Source: Adineta steineri
Lineage: Eukaryota; Rotifera; Eurotatoria; Adinetida; Adinetidae
DNA length: 64,000 bases
Reading direction: 5' to 3'
Assembly: GCA_905250115.1 (NCBI GenBank)
Contig: CAJNOI010000009.1
Coordinates: forward strand, 1,225,821 to 1,289,820
How positions within the stretch are numbered: the first letter of the stretch is position 1; every line of letters starts with the position of its first letter. The position numbers and the translations under genes were made by a program. Below are positions 58,654 to 64,000 of this stretch, one piece after another. The notes beneath the pieces were generated by a model. The model did no database searches. It saw only the letters and a program-made list of their open reading frames with translations, and was not told the origin of the DNA.

Positions 58654-59705
58654 TTAACTTCCATCTTTTGATGATTTTGATTCTTCAACAGTTTGTGGTG
58701 TAACACGATTTCTATTCATTCTTATTCGCATACATTTACGCCTGATTATTTTATGAAATAAGCATTTAACTTGTCGCCGAAATTGACTTGATGTGAGATA
58801 AAAGATATAAAAACCACCCTAAAAATAAAAATCAAATAATCACGATGAAAACAAAAGAATAAATCAATTACTGCATGTTGAATAGTAAAGATCGCAGTAA
58901 TAATAGTACTACTTAATCGATCAACTGCAACAGCAAATTCATTATTCACATCAACTGGATTGTTTATTTCATATATTCGAAAGCAAACAAATGGAGTAGT
59001 TGTGATAACAAATATAGCAACTCGAACAAGTATCATCGCTGTTAATTGATGATCAAGACGTCTTCGAACTACTGGCATTTGTCGTCGTATAATACGACGA
59101 ACATTTTGATAAGCAAGTAAACTGAATAATGACGAGATTGTCATTGGTATAACTCCAAGAAGTAAACATAAATGAATGAATGAATAGTAATAGTTAAATG
59201 TTGGATTAAATGTTGCACAACCGGCATCGACATGAATTTCTGTAAAAATTGCAAAAGGAATACCATACAATGCTGCGAATAAACTAACAATAGCAATAAG
59301 ACAATGTGCTATTTTAAGAGTACTTAATTGTCTTAACTGAACATAATAACTTGTCGCTAAATATTGATCAATAGCAATAATACACATGATAATTGCTAAA
59401 ATAACTGCAGTAAATTGAAGGAGATACTGTCGAATTTTACACCAAATAAGTGATGTTCGTGTTGGATCATAGCCAAATGCAGCTGTAGTTACACGAACTG
59501 CTGATCCAAAAATTAGTTGATTAGACTGAACGATTGCTGTAACTGTAAGATAGAATGCTGATTGATTTTTTCGAAATATTTTCAATTGTGTAAAAACAAG
59601 AGTATTAATAATATTTCCAATAACACCACTAATCACAATAAAATAACCAATATAAACAGATATAATAAAATTAATAAAATCTATTGTTTTTACTGTCGAT
59701 GCCAT
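58654..59705 (-). CDS. Orphan seven-transmembrane receptor (class A-like), paralogue 1
   Basis: Exons 59705-58872 and 58818-58654 join in phase 0 into 332 residues from MASTVKTID. TM1 YIGYFIVISGVIGNIINTLV, then TM2 FYLTVTAIVQSNQLIF, a Cys at the top of TM3 (WCKIRQYL), TM3 end IAIDQYLATSYY replacing DRY, TM5 LCLLLGVIPMTISSLFSLLA, TM6 LVRVAIFVITTTPFVCF, TM7 FTIQHAGGFYIFYLTSSQF across the intron (FY in place of NPxxY). The intracellular loop 3 is short and Arg-rich (RRIIRRQMPVVRRRLD). Ligand unknown. Resembles the large clusters of small peptide/odorant-like receptors in lophotrochozoans. An earlier in-frame Met upstream is less likely. Confidence 0.85.
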
Positions 59706-61035
59706 TGTATCAAAAAAAAAATATGTCAATTTTTCTTTAATATCTAAAAATATGACTTAAAAACAGTGCATTCTTGTTTTGTAAATAGATCATTGATAAG
59801 AATAACATTACTAATGAAATTGTTGAAGTACTCGGAAATTGAAGTAAAAATTTTTTAATTAACGAAGAAACGTGCCTTATATGAAAAAATTGACATGATT
59901 ATTAGTACGTAGTACATAACTTCCTACTATCTCATGAGCATACATCATTATAAGTAAATATAAAATAGTCTTCCAGTATATTCTAAATCTATTTAACTCG
60001 AACTACGTGTCATATCCTAAATAATATTTCAAATGTGTATCAGTATAAACCTAATTCAATGATAATAGCGACTAGTTTAATTAATACCATAAAAATCAAA
60101 CGATTCTTTACAGTACCTAATCATAATCGTGTTAGATAAATAGTCGAGAAATCGGCGGATCGGCGACCGCCACCCCCTGGAAAATAGATACTTCGACAAA
60201 TACTGAAAACAGGTAGAACACTACAGGTTTCTCTCCTAAAAAATAATACTACTTTCCAATTTTTTTTATAAGCCGTCACTCCCTCAAGGAAATCCTGGAT
60301 CCGCCACTGTTATTATGCACTTAAAAAATATTTTTATATGACTTGTACTATAATACGAAGAAAAACCTAGGTCGTAATTTCTATTCAAAAAAAAGGTTTA
60401 TAGGACATTCCTATTACTTTTTTCTATTATAATTTGTTGCTTACTTTAGAACTGGAATGTTCTTCATTCTTTATGTTACGTTCCACTTAAAGAATGACTA
60501 AGAGTTTGTATTTAATTTAGCACTGCAGAGCTTTTTTAACTATTTACTTTTACTATAAATTAGATTATAATGAAAAAGAAATTAAATCATTTTTGTTATA
60601 AAAGAAACACTCGAAAAAAGACATTTTTCGATTAATATAAAGTCAAAATATAATCATTAAAGTTTTTGATAGTACTGTCAGTATTCTAGATAGAGATAAT
60701 GCTAAAATTTGGATTATATACACATTCTTGACCCAGATAAATTCATCATGTACGCCCACAAGTTTTTCTCTCTCTAACTTCTTCACCATAAAATCACGCA
60801 TCCGTTCGTATGATTTATAACATGATAAATAATAAAGTCACACCGTTATAGAAAATCTCTTTCATAGGTGTTCTACTTCTGTTTTGCAACACTTGTAATG
60901 ATATGAAATCAAAATTTATTTAAATACTAGATACAATATAGAATTTATACACTACAATTTTAATTTTTCAAGAAAAATTCTATTGATAGTTTATAACACT
61001 GTCATTTATTTCACCGAATACTATTCATCAATTGA
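59706..61035. other. Intergenic stretch with a transposon-like scrap
   Basis: Promoter of GPCR paralogue 1 and 3' UTR of paralogue 2. The only structured part is the GC-rich segment at about 60150-60309. The rest is AT-rich without recognisable features. Confidence 0.4.
60150..60309. mobile_element. Miniature element with hAT-like terminus
   Basis: Ends with CCTGGATCCGCCACTG (reverse complement CAGTGGCGGATCCAGG), a typical hAT end. The left part starts near CGGCGGATCGGCGACCGCCA, which may be the degraded opposite end. About 160 bp, GC-rich at both ends, AT-rich inside. Related to the solo end at 27236. Target duplication not clear. Confidence 0.5.
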
Positions 61036-62083
61036 TTAATTTAGTATTGCTGGTTTTATAGCTTGTACTGGAGGAATACCATGTGCAACTTTAATTTTTG
61101 TCACTTTTTTTGTAATACATTTGCATAAATTCTTTTGAAAAAATGCACGTCTCACTTGTCGACGAAATCGAGCTGATGTCGCATAATAAACATAAAAGCC
61201 ACCCTAAAAATACAAATCAAATGATCACGATAAAAATAAAAAATAAATCACCTACCGAATTATTCATAGTATAGACTGCATTAAAACATGAACGGATTAA
61301 TTGATCAACTGCAACAGCAAATTCATTAGTCTGATCAACTGGATTATTAATTTGATATATTCGAAAGCAAATATAAGGAATAGTTGTAATAGCAAATAAA
61401 GCAACTCGAACAAGTATCATTGCTGTTAATTGTTGATCAAGACGTCTTCGAACTAATGCAATGTGTCGTTGTACAAGACGGCGAACATTTTGATAAGCAA
61501 GGAAACTAAATAATGATGATATAAATATTGGTACAAAACCATTAATTAAACAAAAATGAATAAATGAAAAGAAATAATTAAATCCCGGATTAAATGTTGC
61601 ACATATTATTTGAATATCTTCAAAAATCAAAAAAGGAATGTCATATATAATTGCATAGATAAGCAACCCCGAAACAGCACGTTGTGCTAACTTGTAAGTA
61701 CTAATTTGTCTTAAACGAGGATAATGATTTGTTGATAAATATTGATCAATAGCAGAAAAACATTGATTAATTGTTAAAACTACTGATCCTGATATACTGA
61801 AATATGTTCGAAGTTTACACCAAGCAAGAGATGTTTTTGTTGGATCATAACCAACAGTACTTGCTACAGTACGAGTTGTAGTTGCAAAAATTAATTGCCA
61901 ACAATCAACAAATGACCCAACTGTAAGATAAAATGCTGATTGATTTTTTCGAAAGGTTTTCAATTGTGTAAAAACAAGAATATTGATAATATGACCTATT
62001 AAACCAGTAATTATAGTGAAATAACCCACATAGACAGTAATGATAAAAGAACTAGAGTTAATCGTTTGTTCAGTGGAATCCAT
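61036..62083 (-). CDS. Orphan seven-transmembrane receptor (class A-like), paralogue 2
   Basis: Exons 62083-61256 and 61203-61036, phase 0, 331 residues from MDSTEQTINSS. Clear paralogue of the receptor at 58654-59705: shared strings LVFTQLK.FRKNQSAFYLTV, DPT.TSL.WCK, QLTAMILVRVA, FAVAVD, and an intron at the same place before GGFY. TM3 ends in AIDQYLSTNHY. The cytosolic tail differs (KNLCKCITKKVTKIKV versus KCMRIRMNRNRVTP). The start is the ATG at 62083; the frame opens upstream only with a TTG. Ligand unknown. Confidence 0.85.
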
Positions 62084-63339
62084 TAAAGACAAAAATGTAA
62101 GCTTTTGCTTGCGTCAGTTGTGTTTAGCTTCTGTATGTTTGAAAGCGTTGAAAAATCTACATATGTTTAGAAAAAACTCGTATTTAAATTTATCTGCTAT
62201 TAGAATATTCAAAGAGTATATATCATTTTTCCATAGATATAATTGCTGAGGAACTGAAAAAGAAGAGAAAACTACGAATTAGTAAAATGAATCAATTGCA
62301 AATTTGAGATATCATTATATAGTAGCCTGAAACGTCCGGCAAATAGTCGTTAGTATAATTATCCTCAATTATCAGTCACATGGAAAGGATCTTCATCATT
62401 AATAATGAATTATTAGAGTAGTGTCTTTATGGTAAAACAAATATGCGTTATCGAGTCCTCTAATAAATATTAATATTTAGGATATAACAGAGATTCGTGA
62501 TTACAGTGATAATTGACTTTTTTTGTAAATGAAATTTTCTACTATTGATTTTCTTCTGTACTATATTATCTATTTCGATTATATACACGAGCGTTCTTCC
62601 TAATAAACAATAGTATATAGATCATCTAAAGTTTATAATGCAAAGATTCAATTAGTTGTGAAGGAGTTTTACGACACTTGTAATTCTAATCATTTTATAA
62701 GTGTCGAAAAATATTTTCAATCAAATTCTTCTATGCATTTGTATATTAGATATATTGTTGTTTCTAATAATAAAAAACAAGTCAAAATAAGTGGACAATT
62801 TTTTCTAGATTCATCAATTATTTTTATGTAATATAAATAGGATGGTTTTGAATTAACTAGCTTCCGGATGAAAATCTCTATATTTATAGATATCTAATTG
62901 CTTGTTCAATAAGTAATACTATTCTTTTTTTATTTCGTTGTAGTTTCACAATATAGAATTAAAAGATTGAAAGTTGGATTATTCCATGAGATAATCTTTA
63001 TTCGTGGCATTTCATTGACAGAAGAAGTCACAGAGGAAAATGATTTACTGTGCAATAAAAACAATATCATTATCTCATTTGTAATCGTTTAATAATGTCA
63101 TTTAATGTTATAAAACTAGAATTTTCTCATAAAGCAAACTAATGATTGTTATTATTTGAGATTTTCTATATCCGAAAGTCATCATAAGAATCTATCAATT
63201 AGACTTATGAAACAATTACAACGATAATATCGTTCAGTTTGTAGGTAGATGCATTAAGTTTATTGAAGACTAATATAAAATCATCTATATTTAATTGATA
63301 TCGATATGTAATTAATTTACAGTTGCAACTTGATTTATA
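62084..63339. other. Intergenic AT-rich stretch
   Basis: Promoter side of GPCR paralogue 2 followed by AT-rich DNA with no supported features. Confidence 0.4.
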
Positions 63340-63575
63340 TTCAAATTCATTGACATACATTTACGCTGGATCTTTTTGTGAAATAGAGTTGACGTACTGT
63401 AAAACACGTAAAAAAAAATTTAATATCCTGATCAATTGGATTGTTAATTTGATATATTCAAAAACAAATATATATATATGGAATAGTCATGATAATAAAC
63501 AGAGTTATGGTTTCTATCAAATCACTGATCACGTTAACATAACCAAGATAAACAGTGAAAGTTTATTAACTATTC
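63340..63575 (-). pseudogene. Remnant of a third orphan receptor
   Basis: Scattered matches to the two neighbouring receptor genes in the right order and on the same strand: CATACATTTACGC (compare 58729 region, the C-terminal tail), CTGATCAATTGGATTGTTAA then TTTGATATATTC (compare 61333-61366, the TM6-TM7 loop), and ACATAACCAAGATAAACAGT (compare 62010-62040, TM1). Large deletions lie between. The plus-strand frame across it is an artefact. Confidence 0.6.
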
Positions 63576-64000
63576 TATTTCATTTTTATGTTTGTTGATT
63601 TGCTTTCCATGTTAAATAAATAATAACTCTAATGAAGATTACAAAAGTATAATTATGAGTATCTAGTTGTCTTGCTTAACGGAGATATCAAACAGAAAAA
63701 AGAGGTTGAAAGTATGTTATTTTGTTTACTTGTACACTCTGAAATGTACTTGTTTTAATAAATATAAGTATAGCTGTTTAAAGGTTAAAGGCAATTTAAA
63801 GTTAAAACGTAAATCATTATCACACACAACTATATATTTATTTTTATTATCCTATGCTTTTTTGTTGATTTGTTTAAGATAATTTTTAGAAATTTCAAAC
63901 ATGAAAAACGAATGTGAGAATAAGATTAATATAATTCAGTACAAGATATGAAGACATCGAAGAGTTCTGTGTTTTAGTTTTGAAAGTAGAATTAATTTTA
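63576..64000. other. Right-edge AT-rich sequence
   Basis: No gene recognised. A plus-strand frame at 63667-63882 lacks family features. Confidence 0.35.

Overview
The window is nuclear DNA of a small-genome animal, most likely a bdelloid rotifer. That assignment is inferred from the whole pattern, not proven by one marker. Genes are split by many very short GT-AG introns (mostly about 45-70 nt), intergenic DNA is very AT-rich, and clear animal orthologues (ARNT, AK2, TMX1, NUDC, ZNF330, eS28, NMRAL1-like, VAMP, Shaw-type Kv) sit beside families typical of bdelloids: an ADP-ribosyltransferase fused to kinesin-light-chain-type TPRs, an F-box/LRR gene made of repeated exons, orphan GPCR clusters, and one compact intronless bacterial/fungal-looking isochorismatase-family gene.

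Layout. 0-5.6 kb: 3' part of an RRM protein, an ARNT bHLH-PAS gene, the isochorismatase-like gene. 8.7-17.4 kb: adenylate kinase 2, an endonuclease/exonuclease/phosphatase-fold gene, TMX1, and an unrecognised low-complexity gene, all on +. 17.6-24.2 kb: a class-A GPCR, a small single-pass PPxY membrane protein and two unrecognised genes, all on -. 27.5-29.1 kb: a Shaw-like Kv channel with an aberrant selectivity filter. 30-39 kb (-): a broken coiled-coil gene, a 13-unit F-box/LRR gene, and a Na,K-ATPase-like P-type ATPase. 41.6-44.7 kb (-): an ART-TPR gene crossed by a 10-N assembly gap. 46.7-53 kb: eS28 (-), NUDC (+), ZNF330 (+) and an NMRAL1-like gene (-). 52.6-58.1 kb: three tandem copies of a divergent NmrA/VAMP unit, in which all VAMP copies stay open while two NmrA copies have decayed. 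58.7-63.6 kb (-): two paralogous GPCRs and the remnant of a third.

The genes do not form one pathway; they are ordinary monocistronic eukaryotic genes. The accessory layer is the interesting part: hAT-like non-autonomous transposons (one with an 8-bp target duplication), a family of five short hairpin elements built from GGGTGTG/CACACCC, exon-plus-intron tandem duplication inside the LRR gene, segmental triplication of NmrA-VAMP with a start codon split by an intron in every copy, and an assembly gap whose flanks share 43 identical bases, so that merging them restores the reading frame. Exon structures were built by hand from splice signals, phase continuity and remembered family sequences; no database search was possible.
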